Shown piece by piece: positions 25,780-34,925 of a stretch of 64,000 nt of DNA (positions are counted from its first letter, which is position 1; each line of letters opens with the position of its first letter). The notes beneath the pieces are model-generated. The model searched no databases and was not told the DNA's origin. It saw only the letters and a program-made list of their open reading frames with translations. The stretch is from Salegentibacter sp. 24 (GTDB lineage: Bacteria > Bacteroidota > Bacteroidia > Flavobacteriales > Flavobacteriaceae), in assembly GCF_004362395.1 (NCBI RefSeq), contig NZ_SNWE01000002.1, forward strand, positions 186,001-250,000. Reading direction: 5' to 3'. The position numbers were made by a program, and so were the translations under genes.

Positions 25780-26427
25780 GTGAAAATAGATATTGAATAC
25801 CAACTGTTGTTAATTGCCTGTAAGGAAGAAAATCCAAAAGATGCAGAGCAATCTTTATCTATTTTATATGAGGAGTTTCGTGAATTTGTTTATAATGTGG
25901 TAATTAAATTTCTCCATTCCCCTCTACATAAAGAAGAAATTGCGCAGAGTGTTACCAACGACGTTTTTTATTTTCTATACCAGAAACCGGAATGGAGTTT
26001 CGACCCTGAAAGGCATACGAAATCTGAAGGTGCATTCAAAGCTTATCTGGCTACAGTAGCACGAAATAAATTATATGAGACTCTTAGAACCCATGTTAAT
26101 TGGGAAAAAGAGGATGTAATTTATGATGATGATCACACCTTATTTGAAGAAGAATTAAGTGAAAATGAATTTGAGAATATCGACAACCTTGTATCTGAAA
26201 ATAATCAAATTATTGATGAAGTGCTAAACACTTTTTCTCCACGAGATAAGGAAATTATTCTTACTTATTTTTTATATTATGAGAAGGGGAAGAATCTTCC
26301 TGGCAGAGTTTTAGATGAGATGGAGGCCATTCATAAAACGACCCGGCCAAATATTAGGCAAATTGTGAGTCGAGCTAAGAAGAAAATTAAAGAATTGGCA
26401 ATTGCCAAGAACCTAAAAATTACCTAA
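25780..26427 (+). CDS. Sigma-70 family (ECF-like) RNA polymerase sigma factor
   Basis: 215 residues from GTG 25780. The frame stays open back to 25717, but that would place the dyad inside the gene. Region 2 lies in about residues 20-100 (ILYEEFREFVYNVVIKFL ... FKAYLATVARNKLYETLR), and region 4 in 145-210 (FSPRDKEIILTYFLYY ... TRPNIRQIVSRAKKKIKEL). It is unusually placed on a mobile island and heads an operon with a small protein and an ImmA-type peptidase. Its target promoters are unknown; the dyad or other island promoters are candidates. Confidence 0.8.
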   Translation: MKIDIEYQLLLIACKEENPKDAEQSLSILYEEFREFVYNVVIKFLHSPLHKEEIAQSVTNDVFYFLYQKPEWSFDPERHTKSEGAFKAYLATVARNKLYETLRTHVNWEKEDVIYDDDHTLFEEELSENEFENIDNLVSENNQIIDEVLNTFSPRDKEIILTYFLYYEKGKNLPGRVLDEMEAIHKTTRPNIRQIVSRAKKKIKELAIAKNLKIT

Positions 26428-26739
26428 ATGGTGAAGGAGAAGAATAGATTTGCAGAATTGCTTCGTAAGCATGGTTATGCAATGCCTACATCTGAAGAAG
26501 AGGTCGGGAATTTTGAAAATAAATTTGGTTCAGAATATGAATCTCCAAAAAAATGGAGTAGTGTTAAAGAAATTTTGAACAATAAAGGTGGGTTTATTAA
26601 AAACCTCTCCCATAGACCCTTCAATTCTGATGATGGTTCAGCAATTAGTTTATCTATGGCTGCAAGAGAAGGAAAGGAAATTTCAGATGTCATTAAAAAC
26701 AAAATGAAGGAAGATCGGAAGAATGCAAAAAAGAAGTGA
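26428..26739 (+). CDS. Small unknown protein, possible sigma-factor partner
   Basis: 103 residues, basic, no membrane segment, no family recognised (FAELLRKHGYAMPTSEEEVGNF ... ISDVIKNKMKEDRKNAKKK). The ATG abuts the sigma stop codon directly, and the 3' end overlaps the peptidase gene by 17 bp, so all three are translationally coupled. By analogy with ImmR/ImmA pairs it could be an anti-sigma or antitoxin-like substrate of the peptidase; this is inference only. The N-terminal motif also resembles short proteins found next to XRE/ImmA genes. Confidence 0.6.
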   Translation: MVKEKNRFAELLRKHGYAMPTSEEEVGNFENKFGSEYESPKKWSSVKEILNNKGGFIKNLSHRPFNSDDGSAISLSMAAREGKEISDVIKNKMKEDRKNAKKK

Positions 26740-27535
26740 TTTCCTTTCCCATTATGATAATGAATATTTGAACAATCTAGCTAGTGGAATAGCAGATTAT
26801 TATTTTCCACATGGACGCATAGAACCCGAAATTATTTCTATCAAAAATAATATTACCTTCTCATACGGGGAATATGGAGCCTGTTTTGATGGTTTAATTG
26901 AATGTGAGGAACAATCATTCCATATATTTATAAACACAGATCGTTTAAAACATGGCTATTCAGATAGAGCACGCTTTACTTTCGCCCACGAATTAGGACA
27001 TTATTTTATTGATGACCATAGAAATGCTCTGCTTGAGGGGAGATCCCCCAGCCATTCCTCTTTTACAGGGTTTGTACGTAAAAATCGTGCAGAAAGGCAA
27101 GCTGATTATTTTGCTTCCTGTCTGCTTCTGCCAGAAACCAGATTTAAAGCTTTTTGTTTCAGAAAAAAATTTGACTTTAAAATAATCCGGGATCTTTCTA
27201 AATTTTTTGGAGTGAGTATTTCTGCTACGGCTCTAAGATTTTGTGCGATAGGGAATCATCCTATTATGGTCGTTTATTCCCATAATAATAATATTAAGTG
27301 GTACTGGTATTCCGAAGATTTTCCATTTAAAGCACTTAAATATGGAAAAGATAGACTTCCTGAAGATACGGTTGCTGGAGAATATTTTGAACTTCAACGT
27401 CAGCCTAAAACAGTACAACCTGTTTTTGCTATGGACTGGTTTAATATATGGAATAGCAGTCAGGCCGAATTACCATTTTTTGAGCAGTGTATTTTTAATG
27501 GAAAACACTGTTTAAGTATTATTTGGGAAGAGTAA
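26723..27535 (+). CDS. ImmA/IrrE-family metallopeptidase
   Basis: 270 residues. FTFAHELGHYFIDDH (about residues 88-102) is the HExxH zinc motif, and RAERQADYFASCLLLP supplies the third ligand region, both typical of ImmA/IrrE (DUF955). Such peptidases cleave a repressor partner after DNA damage or phage signals and so derepress a mobile element or defence genes. The C-terminal 110 residues, including WYWYSEDFPF, are an additional domain I cannot name. It is the last gene of the sigma operon. Confidence 0.88.
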   Translation: MQKRSDFLSHYDNEYLNNLASGIADYYFPHGRIEPEIISIKNNITFSYGEYGACFDGLIECEEQSFHIFINTDRLKHGYSDRARFTFAHELGHYFIDDHRNALLEGRSPSHSSFTGFVRKNRAERQADYFASCLLLPETRFKAFCFRKKFDFKIIRDLSKFFGVSISATALRFCAIGNHPIMVVYSHNNNIKWYWYSEDFPFKALKYGKDRLPEDTVAGEYFELQRQPKTVQPVFAMDWFNIWNSSQAELPFFEQCIFNGKHCLSIIWEE

Positions 27536-27567
27536 AATCTAATTCGAGATGGTCCCATAAAGTTTTC

Positions 27568-27575
27568 TATATTTG
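27568..27575 (+). promoter_or_regulatory. -7 box of the L34 gene
   Basis: TATATTTG matches TAnnTTTG exactly and lies 44 bases before the L34 ATG. The -33 position reads TTCG rather than TTG, so the promoter may be weak or dependent on another sigma factor. Confidence 0.5.
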
Positions 27576-27619
27576 TCTCCCCGCCTAAAAATAACCATGG
27601 GTATAGATAATAACGAGTA

Positions 27620-27778
27620 ATGAAGAGAACATTTCAACCATCCAAAAGAAAGAGAAAAAACAAGCACGGTTTTAGAGAACGGATGTCTAGTGTCAATGGA
27701 AGAAAAGTATTGTCTAGACGCAGATCCAAGGGTAGAAAAAAATTATCAGTTTCGTCAGAGAATAGGCATAAACATTAA
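27620..27778 (+). CDS. rpmH: Ribosomal protein L34 encoded on the island
   Basis: 52 residues. [20 protein letters not shown], the [20 protein letters not shown] block and the end NRHKH are an unmistakable bacterial L34. The length matches Bacteroidota L34 (52-53 residues). Compared with the flavobacterial form as I remember it, several Ala positions are Ser, and the C-terminal Pro and Lys are Asn and His, so this is a diverged paralogue rather than a recent copy. L34 lies at the peptidyl-transferase side of the 50S subunit. It has its own -7 box, stands between the peptidase gene and the restriction cluster, and is in no ribosomal operon. Confidence 0.93.
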   Translation: MKRTFQPSKRKRKNKHGFRERMSSVNGRKVLSRRRSKGRKKLSVSSENRHKH

Positions 27779-27854
27779 TAATTTTTTTTAAATATACCTG
27801 TCTACTCAGAGAAAAATTATTTGTTTCTGTAAAGGTACCTTATGAGCTCGAGTA

Positions 27855-27882
27855 AAACTTGACAACTTGACTTGTCAACTTA
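27855..27882. repeat. Left boundary repeat of the restriction cassette
   Basis: AAAACTTGAC (27855-27864) and CTTGTCAACTT (27871-27881) recur in inverse orientation at 37896-37925. Internally TTGACAA and TTGTCAA pair, so on the minus strand it also looks like a terminator of the DUF4391 transcript. Confidence 0.6.
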
Positions 27883-28551
27883 TTTCATCGTTTTCAGAGT
27901 ACTACTTAATAGAGCCTTAAGCTCCTTTTTCTTTTTATTCAATTCCTGATTCAGTTCTACCTTATCCCTAAATTGAGTTTTAGAGCTTTTAATTTTCCTT
28001 TGTAGCTGGTCAATTGCAGTTTTCAAAGTTGCTTGTTTCTCCTGGTTTTCTACTAAGTCTGCCAGGGATGAAGTTTTATTCTCGCCTGCTAATTGGTAGC
28101 AAAATCCTTCATACACATTATCAAGGCTTTTCTTTAAGGGTAGTGAATATCTATGCATTTCCTCTTCCTTCATCCATTCTGAATTGAAGGTCCAATCAAT
28201 TACAGAAATATTCTCATTAACTGGATGAGGGTGCTTGGTAGAGGTGGAAAAATAGTAATCCTCATCAGAGTTCACCAGAAATATTATAGGGTAGGGAATA
28301 GATTTATCTATAATATCCAAGAGAGCCTGTACCTTTTCATTCTGTTTTAATTCAACATAAAATATCTGGATCTCCTTAACTTCTTTGGCAGGTAGGTTGG
28401 TGGTGGTCTCAGATAGTTTGTAAGACCAGGTGATCCTTTTAATAAGATCTGTAAACAGTTGTTTTTGTTTACTATTTGTAAAGGAGTCAAAAGCATTTTT
28501 AGGAACCACGCGGTTCACTTTTACTTTGTCTGGGAGATCAAAAAATTCCAT
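27880..28551 (-). CDS. DUF4391 domain protein of restriction cluster
   Basis: 223 residues. A mixed alpha/beta N-terminal part (KEIQIFYVELKQNEKVQALLDIIDKSIPYPIIFLVN) is followed by a C-terminal coiled coil (LADLVENQEKQATLKTAIDQLQRKI ... LNQELNKKKKELKALL). This matches DUF4391, a family that usually accompanies type III-like methylase, helicase and nuclease genes. Its molecular role is not known to me. The start codon directly follows the helicase stop, and it is the last gene of a four-gene leftward operon. Confidence 0.82.
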   Translation of the reverse strand: MEFFDLPDKVKVNRVVPKNAFDSFTNSKQKQLFTDLIKRITWSYKLSETTTNLPAKEVKEIQIFYVELKQNEKVQALLDIIDKSIPYPIIFLVNSDEDYYFSTSTKHPHPVNENISVIDWTFNSEWMKEEEMHRYSLPLKKSLDNVYEGFCYQLAGENKTSSLADLVENQEKQATLKTAIDQLQRKIKSSKTQFRDKVELNQELNKKKKELKALLSSTLKTMK

Positions 28552-31500
28552 CTATTTCACGATTAAAAAAGAGATTAATTTAAAGTCCTCTATACCTTTT
28601 AATTTATCCTGTAAGGCTGTTGTGCCACCTGCCTGAAATAAACTCATTACATCTTTCTCTTCCTCTCTTTGTAAGATGGTACTGATGCTTTGTTTGAGTA
28701 GCTGAGAATATTTATTCATTTCCTGGTAATCATCGGTCTCATCACTCAATGTTTTGCAGAGATCTCCCAGGGGAGAACTTACCCCCTTACAAGCCATACG
28801 CATTGAATCTAATATCTTCTTTGGCTCTACGTGATTATAGACTACTTCTCCATTATTCCGCATATAAACCAGGTAGTAGGGGTGCAGCCTGTTCAGCTTA
28901 TTTATGTTGACGCTGCTATTGATATTCTTCAGGATGAAAATTACACCGGGGGAAAGGTGTTCATTGGATTTCACAACTGTGTGTAATCCTTCTGGAATAT
29001 TCTTCAGCTCTCCGTTGGCTTTTATAAGATTAGAGAGGTCAATTCTGAAGTCATTTAGTCCAAGGTCTGTAATACTCACTCCTTCTTTGAGATCTTCCAG
29101 GTCAAGAACTTCATCTCTTAAACTTTGTAGCTGGATCTTACGGTACTCAAGATCCTTTTCTTTTGTATTAAGGATATTATCATCCCCTGTACTGGTCATA
29201 TTACTAATGAGCATCTTACTTTCTACCCTTTGCTTCAAGTTAATGTAAGAATCAAGAGTAATATCTGGCCAGAAATTTACCATTGTAATACTCTCATTCT
29301 TTGAACCAATACGATCTATTCTACCAAACCTCTGAATAATACGCACAGGATTCCAATGGATGTCATAATTAACGAGGTAATCACAATCCTGTAAATTTTG
29401 TCCTTCAGAAATACAGTCTGTAGCAATAAGGATTTCTATAGAGTCTGTAATCTTCGGGTAAAGCTGATTCTTATCTTTTGAAATAGGTGAGAAGCAAGTA
29501 AGAATTGCATTAATATCCGGAGGTACTTGTTTAGAAGTACTTAATTTTCTGGAGCCTGTTATAAGTGCACTATGAATTCCATATTTCTTCTTGAAGTGCT
29601 CTTTAATGTACTCGTACAGATAATTTGCAGTGTCTGCGAAAGCTGTAAATACAATAGCTTTTTTGTTGCCGGGATTTAAAGGATTTTCAATTTTATCTTC
29701 CAGAAGTGATATAAGCTTCTGAAGCTTCACATCGTCCTCCCCTGCAATATCCACAATTTTACTCCATAGGTCATTTAGGATGAAAAGATCTTCCCCTAAA
29801 TCCTCTTCCCATTTAGTAGTATCCATATCAGAAATATGAACCTTTATTTTCTTGCCTATTACCTGTTCTTCATCACCCCAATCTGATTCCCAATCAAAAT
29901 TTTCATCATCTAGCCGTGACAGAATCCCTTCGTAATCTCCACCATCCCCTTTTTTAATAGTTTTCATTACATTTTCTATCTGGGAAATAACATTCTCAAG
30001 GGTAAGGCGGAAAGAATCTACAGAACTTTCCAGCCGTTTCAGAAGGTTGATACGCATTAAAGTCCTCAAACTATTATCCCTGTCCATTTGGGATAATCTT
30101 CCTGATCCAGACCTTACTTCTTTATCATATAGATCTGCATATGACTGAAGCTTGCTTGGCAGGATATAATTTAAAGGAGTATATATGGATAAATTTAGAA
30201 GCGTGAGTTTTTCAGCAATCTCCTCATAGGTGATCCCATTATTATTTGTAAGAGGGGACTGGATAGAGAGAGGTTTATTCCTTTTTGGGAACTTTCCAAT
30301 ATCTGTCGTATCGTAATAGGTGGTAATATGTTTTCTGGATCTTGCTATGGTCAAGGAATCCAGGATTTCAAAAAAGTCGAAATCAAGCATATCCAGAAGT
30401 TTCTCAGTGGTTCTTTCCTCTGTTTCAAACTTACTCCAGGCATTAAATGCTTGTTGAGCTCTTCTAAAAATTAGATCAATACTGGAAGTGGTGTCAAGTC
30501 GATTGTCAATATTTGCTGCTTCCCCTTCATAGGCTAAAGCTAATTGATTCTTTAGATCATTGAACCGATTATTCACCGGGGTAGCAGAGAGCATCATAAC
30601 TTTCGTTTCAATTCCTTCCTTGATGATCTTTCTTAGAAGTTTTTGGTACCTATTCTCCCTATCTGCATTGGGATTATTATTTCTGAAATTATGGGATTCA
30701 TCTATAACTACTAAGCCATAGTTGCCCCAGTTCACATTTTCCAGTTGCCTTCCATTACTCACTCCTCTTTCCCTGGAAAGATCTGTATGGAAAAGAACGT
30801 CATACCTTAATCTGTCTTTAGCAAGTATATTATTCTTGTCATTATACCTAAAGGTGTTCCAGTTTGCTTCTAATTTTTTAGGGCAAAGAACCAGAACATC
30901 CTTGTTTCGCATCTCATAGTATTTTATAACTCCAAGTGCAGAAAAGGTTTTTCCTAAACCTACACTGTCTGCAAGAATACAGCCCTTGTATTTCTCCAGT
31001 TTATTAATGCTTCCAATAACAGCATCCTTCTGGAAATTATAAAGTCGTTCCCAAATAACAGTTTCTTTAAAGCCTATCTGATCATCCGGTAGGGTTTCTA
31101 ACGAGATATCATCCAGGAAGTCATTAAAGATGTTATAAAGGGTAATAAAGTAAATGAACTCAGGACTGTTTTCTTTGTAGGCGCTCTCAAAATAATCCTG
31201 AACCTTATTTGTTACGTCGGTAAGATCATCATTGTTTTCCCAGATCTGGTTGAACCACTCTAGATATGCTTTACTGTCGGGGAATTTTGTTTTTTGTATG
31301 AGGGTAGGAAATCCCTTTTTACTGGTAATCCCGAGATCTGAAGTTGTAAAACTATTTACATTGGTATAAGAATAAGCTTCACCATTTCCATTCTTTAAGT
31401 GGATCATTCCGTTAAGCTGCTGATTGCTATGCTTATTGGTTTTAAATGTAACCTTCTCCTTTACCCATTTTGAACATTCCTTGGCAATGGCTCGTTGATT

Positions 31501-31785
31501 AAGCTGGTTCATCAACCTAAGCTCAAATTCACCACCACATAATTCAGATTCTTTTACAATATGTGGAATGTAAAATTGCCTGCTGTGCTTTTTAAATTCT
31601 TCTTCTATAAAAGTAGGAGAGGTAAAGATAAATCGCAGATCTTCAATTTTGCCTAACTCTTTTTTTAAAGCTTCAAACGCATAGATAGAAAAGGAAGCGG
31701 CTGCAATACTAAGTTTGCTGCCTTTCCTAATACTCTGCTTTAGATCGTCACCTAAATGAGTATTTACATTATCTATTAGCTTCAT
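28552..31785 (-). CDS. SNF2-family helicase with N-terminal PLD-like domain
   Basis: 1077 residues. Residues 1 to about 170 resemble a PLDc-like domain (SIAAASFSIYAFEALKKEL ... SYTNVNSFTTSDLG) but lack a clear H-x-K motif. The SF2 motor follows: Walker A LADSVGLGKTFSALG (about 272), DESH in VVIDESHNFRNN, SATPVNNR, and the C-terminal RecA lobe with QRFGRIDRIGS. Such proteins occur with type III-like Mod/Res genes and may translocate on DNA or load the nuclease. It overlaps the res gene by 17 bp. Confidence 0.88.
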   Translation of the reverse strand: MKLIDNVNTHLGDDLKQSIRKGSKLSIAAASFSIYAFEALKKELGKIEDLRFIFTSPTFIEEEFKKHSRQFYIPHIVKESELCGGEFELRLMNQLNQRAIAKECSKWVKEKVTFKTNKHSNQQLNGMIHLKNGNGEAYSYTNVNSFTTSDLGITSKKGFPTLIQKTKFPDSKAYLEWFNQIWENNDDLTDVTNKVQDYFESAYKENSPEFIYFITLYNIFNDFLDDISLETLPDDQIGFKETVIWERLYNFQKDAVIGSINKLEKYKGCILADSVGLGKTFSALGVIKYYEMRNKDVLVLCPKKLEANWNTFRYNDKNNILAKDRLRYDVLFHTDLSRERGVSNGRQLENVNWGNYGLVVIDESHNFRNNNPNADRENRYQKLLRKIIKEGIETKVMMLSATPVNNRFNDLKNQLALAYEGEAANIDNRLDTTSSIDLIFRRAQQAFNAWSKFETEERTTEKLLDMLDFDFFEILDSLTIARSRKHITTYYDTTDIGKFPKRNKPLSIQSPLTNNNGITYEEIAEKLTLLNLSIYTPLNYILPSKLQSYADLYDKEVRSGSGRLSQMDRDNSLRTLMRINLLKRLESSVDSFRLTLENVISQIENVMKTIKKGDGGDYEGILSRLDDENFDWESDWGDEEQVIGKKIKVHISDMDTTKWEEDLGEDLFILNDLWSKIVDIAGEDDVKLQKLISLLEDKIENPLNPGNKKAIVFTAFADTANYLYEYIKEHFKKKYGIHSALITGSRKLSTSKQVPPDINAILTCFSPISKDKNQLYPKITDSIEILIATDCISEGQNLQDCDYLVNYDIHWNPVRIIQRFGRIDRIGSKNESITMVNFWPDITLDSYINLKQRVESKMLISNMTSTGDDNILNTKEKDLEYRKIQLQSLRDEVLDLEDLKEGVSITDLGLNDFRIDLSNLIKANGELKNIPEGLHTVVKSNEHLSPGVIFILKNINSSVNINKLNRLHPYYLVYMRNNGEVVYNHVEPKKILDSMRMACKGVSSPLGDLCKTLSDETDDYQEMNKYSQLLKQSISTILQREEEKDVMSLFQAGGTTALQDKLKGIEDFKLISFLIVK

Positions 31786-34700
31786 TCATTTGTTTTAGTT
31801 GCACAATATCCATCAGCTTTTCATAGCTGCTTACTTTTTCAAACCGCACCTGGTTACCACTTATTTCTTTAAAATGTTCTGTGGCACAGTGAATCTTCAG
31901 TTTTTCAATTTCCCTCAAATCCATATCTGAGTCTGAACCTTTTGTTTCAGCTACAAAATAAACTTGCTTCACTTTGTCCTTGTCAAATACTATAGCCCAA
32001 TCCGGACTGTAGTTTGCAACCGGTGTAGAAACAGTAAAGCTTTTAGGTAACTTGGCATAAACTACTACTTCAGTACTGGTCTCTAAGGCTTTGGCGAAAT
32101 TGGACTCAATTTTTGAATCTGAAGTTAAGAAGTCATAGATATGCTTTTTAAGCAGATCAGAATCCCTTAGAGTTGATTTATCATTCGTAAAGACCGTCTT
32201 AGCATCGTGCCTTTCTTCTGTTTTATGGTAGATGATATTATTGATGATTAGGCTTGCCTTCACCTCATTTATTAGCTTACTACACTTTGAAATAAACTCC
32301 TCGGGGTTTTTACGGATCAGCAGGAATTTCTCCTCTTTAATAGCTTTTAAAATTGCAACAATGGTTCTTCTGGTAAGGTTGGTGTGAACTTCAATCTCTC
32401 CAACTATATCGTATAAGGTATTGGTGTAAAGGTCATTCTTAATTTTCAGGTATTCCCGATTGGATTCCCTTACCAAATCACCTTCTTCCATTTGTTTTTT
32501 GGTACCATCCTGTAGTTCCCCTGTTTTGACCTCATAAATCCTGTCACCAATATTTAGCTGGGCATTTATTTTGATCTTACTATCCTCAATAAGTAATGCG
32601 GTGTCAAATTTCACCTCATAAATGGTCTTCAGATTTATTTTCTCCCATAGTTCCTGAAATTCCTTCTTATGGAAATTTTTATTGGTGTTTAGAACTACAG
32701 TCTGCCGTTCATCTTCAGGTTTAAATTCTTCCCCGGTGTAAACAGATTTTAGAAGTTTGGTAACTGCTTCCTGATATGGTTTCAATTCATAGGGTAAAGG
32801 CACTTCATTTTTCTCAATTAGTTCTCTTCCAACATCAGTGATCTTATCGTCAATATCAATTATACCATTAGCAAAAAGAGTTTTATTCAGGTAATTTGAT
32901 TCTTTTTCAGTTATCCGATGCTCCTCATCTTTTTCATTTTTAACCAACTTTCCAATGAAGTAGTTTATATCGGCTTTTTGTGGTCTGTCCTTTAAAGTTT
33001 CAGCAATCTCCTTCTGTAGCCCTTTAGCAAAGGCTTCATAACTTTCAGACGCGATAACAGTAAGCTTGTTGATCTCGTGGACCTGATCTCCTACTGTGTC
33101 AAAGTCAAGACGTGTACCATTCTTATTTACACATAAGCGCATACCTCTTCCTACTTCTTGCCTTCGCCTGGTAAGACTACCTGTTTCAGGATTTTTTAGA
33201 GCACATATCTGGAAGACGTTTGGATTATCCCAACCTTCTTTTAAAGCAGAGTGAGAGAATATGAAACGTGTAGGCTCCTTAAAGCTTAACAAGCGTTCCT
33301 TATCCTTCATTATTAGATCATAGGCACTAATATCTTCTGAATCTTCTGAACCTCTCTTTACCGTTGGATCTGTTAATCTATTCTTCTTATCTATTGAGAA
33401 ATAACCTTGATGCACTTCTTCAGCATCATCTCGTTTTAGGTACTGATCATAAGTTGGCATATAACCTTTATGCACATTCCCTGGGTCTGTCTCTTTTAGA
33501 TAATCATTATAATCTTCCTGGAAAATATCAAGGAACTCGCTGCGCACCTTATTGTATTCTTCTTCAAAAATTCGAGCATATTCTCCCAATGCTTCCTCCC
33601 CATCTACATCATAAACACGATACTTTTCAACAGAATCTATAAAAAATAGAGACAAGACCTTTATTCCTTTTTGGTATAGCTGCTTTTCTTTTTGTAGATG
33701 GGAAAGGATACATTCTCGTATCTGGACTCTTCGGAAAGCATTTTCATCCTTATCATTCAAAATATCTCCAGGATATATGTCCTGCCCGGCAACAACAATT
33801 TTATTGAGATAACCATTAATTTCTGTAATGGTTTGGTTCTTATAAGCAGGCATATTACCTGAATTCTCATACAGGTTAAAACCTTCTTCAACCTTCTCCC
33901 TTTTCTTAATGATAGAACCTGAGGTTGTTCTTTTTTCGTATTCAATAATAGCATAAGGAGGTTTAGACGTGCTTAGGCTAATACCCTCCAGGTACAAATA
34001 TCCAGTAGTTCCTGTAGATCCTTTAAGGTTAATACCTTTGACCTGGATCTTTTTTACCAGGCGCCTATTGTACGCGTCTAAAGCATCTAAGCGATATATT
34101 TTATTATAATCTTCTTTATGGGTTGCAGAATAACGGATAGTAAATAAAGGATTAAAATCCTGCATACTTTCCAGTGTTTTTTTGCCATCTACAGATTGAG
34201 GTTCATCTATAATAAGAATCGGATTGGTCTGAGAGATAATTTCAATAGGTTTCCTGGTGCCGAATTGATCTAATTCCTGATAAATTCTCCTGGCATCTTT
34301 TCCCCTGGCATTAAAAGCCTGTGTGTTGATGATCATTACACTAATTCTGCTATCTGAAGCAAAATTTTCAATATCCTGTGGTTTGCCGGAATTGTAAATA
34401 AAAGGATTGATCTTATGACCATACAATTCCTGAAAATGATCCTGAGTAACTTCAAAGGATTTATAAACCCCTTCCCGAATTGCTATACTTGGAACAATGA
34501 TTATAAATTTACTCCAACCATATTTTTTCTGAAGTTCATACATTGTACGGATATAAGTATAGGTTTTACCAGTACCCGTTTCCATTTCAATGGTCAAATT
34601 ATAACCAAGTTTGACTCCCTTAGGGCGTTCTATCTTCTGACTCTCGTGCAGGTCATTTTCTTTTTGTACCTGTTGGATATTCTTGAGAAGTTGACTTTCT

Positions 34701-34924
34701 GAAACCTGAATAGAACTATTCCTGTAACCAATATCCTCCAGAACCTCATTTTCAAAGGCAGATGTTTGGGTAATACCCGCAGCAACCTGCTTTGCTTTTT
34801 TTAGAAGATCCTTACTCCGTTCCAGGGTGAAGCGATTCGTTTTTAAAGCTTGACCTTTGAAGCAATTAACAACAGCTTCAACTGCCTGTACCTGAAAATC
34901 CTGTTCTTTAAATTGTAATTTCAT
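31769..34924 (-). CDS. res: Type III restriction enzyme Res subunit (DEAD helicase plus nuclease)
   Basis: 1051 residues. TIEMETGTGKTYTYIRTMYELQ (Walker A, about 113) and LIIDEPQSVDGKKT (motif II DEPQ) are typical of type III Res. The C-terminal RecA lobe includes RRRQEVGRGMRLCVN. Near the end PDWAIVFDKDKVKQVYFVAETKG gives the PD-(D/E)xK nuclease residues. It cleaves DNA after ATP-driven communication between unmodified sites in complex with Mod. It starts one base after the mod gene. Confidence 0.93.
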   Translation of the reverse strand: MKLQFKEQDFQVQAVEAVVNCFKGQALKTNRFTLERSKDLLKKAKQVAAGITQTSAFENEVLEDIGYRNSSIQVSESQLLKNIQQVQKENDLHESQKIERPKGVKLGYNLTIEMETGTGKTYTYIRTMYELQKKYGWSKFIIIVPSIAIREGVYKSFEVTQDHFQELYGHKINPFIYNSGKPQDIENFASDSRISVMIINTQAFNARGKDARRIYQELDQFGTRKPIEIISQTNPILIIDEPQSVDGKKTLESMQDFNPLFTIRYSATHKEDYNKIYRLDALDAYNRRLVKKIQVKGINLKGSTGTTGYLYLEGISLSTSKPPYAIIEYEKRTTSGSIIKKREKVEEGFNLYENSGNMPAYKNQTITEINGYLNKIVVAGQDIYPGDILNDKDENAFRRVQIRECILSHLQKEKQLYQKGIKVLSLFFIDSVEKYRVYDVDGEEALGEYARIFEEEYNKVRSEFLDIFQEDYNDYLKETDPGNVHKGYMPTYDQYLKRDDAEEVHQGYFSIDKKNRLTDPTVKRGSEDSEDISAYDLIMKDKERLLSFKEPTRFIFSHSALKEGWDNPNVFQICALKNPETGSLTRRRQEVGRGMRLCVNKNGTRLDFDTVGDQVHEINKLTVIASESYEAFAKGLQKEIAETLKDRPQKADINYFIGKLVKNEKDEEHRITEKESNYLNKTLFANGIIDIDDKITDVGRELIEKNEVPLPYELKPYQEAVTKLLKSVYTGEEFKPEDERQTVVLNTNKNFHKKEFQELWEKINLKTIYEVKFDTALLIEDSKIKINAQLNIGDRIYEVKTGELQDGTKKQMEEGDLVRESNREYLKIKNDLYTNTLYDIVGEIEVHTNLTRRTIVAILKAIKEEKFLLIRKNPEEFISKCSKLINEVKASLIINNIIYHKTEERHDAKTVFTNDKSTLRDSDLLKKHIYDFLTSDSKIESNFAKALETSTEVVVYAKLPKSFTVSTPVANYSPDWAIVFDKDKVKQVYFVAETKGSDSDMDLREIEKLKIHCATEHFKEISGNQVRFEKVSSYEKLMDIVQLKQMNEANR

Positions 34925-34925
34925 T

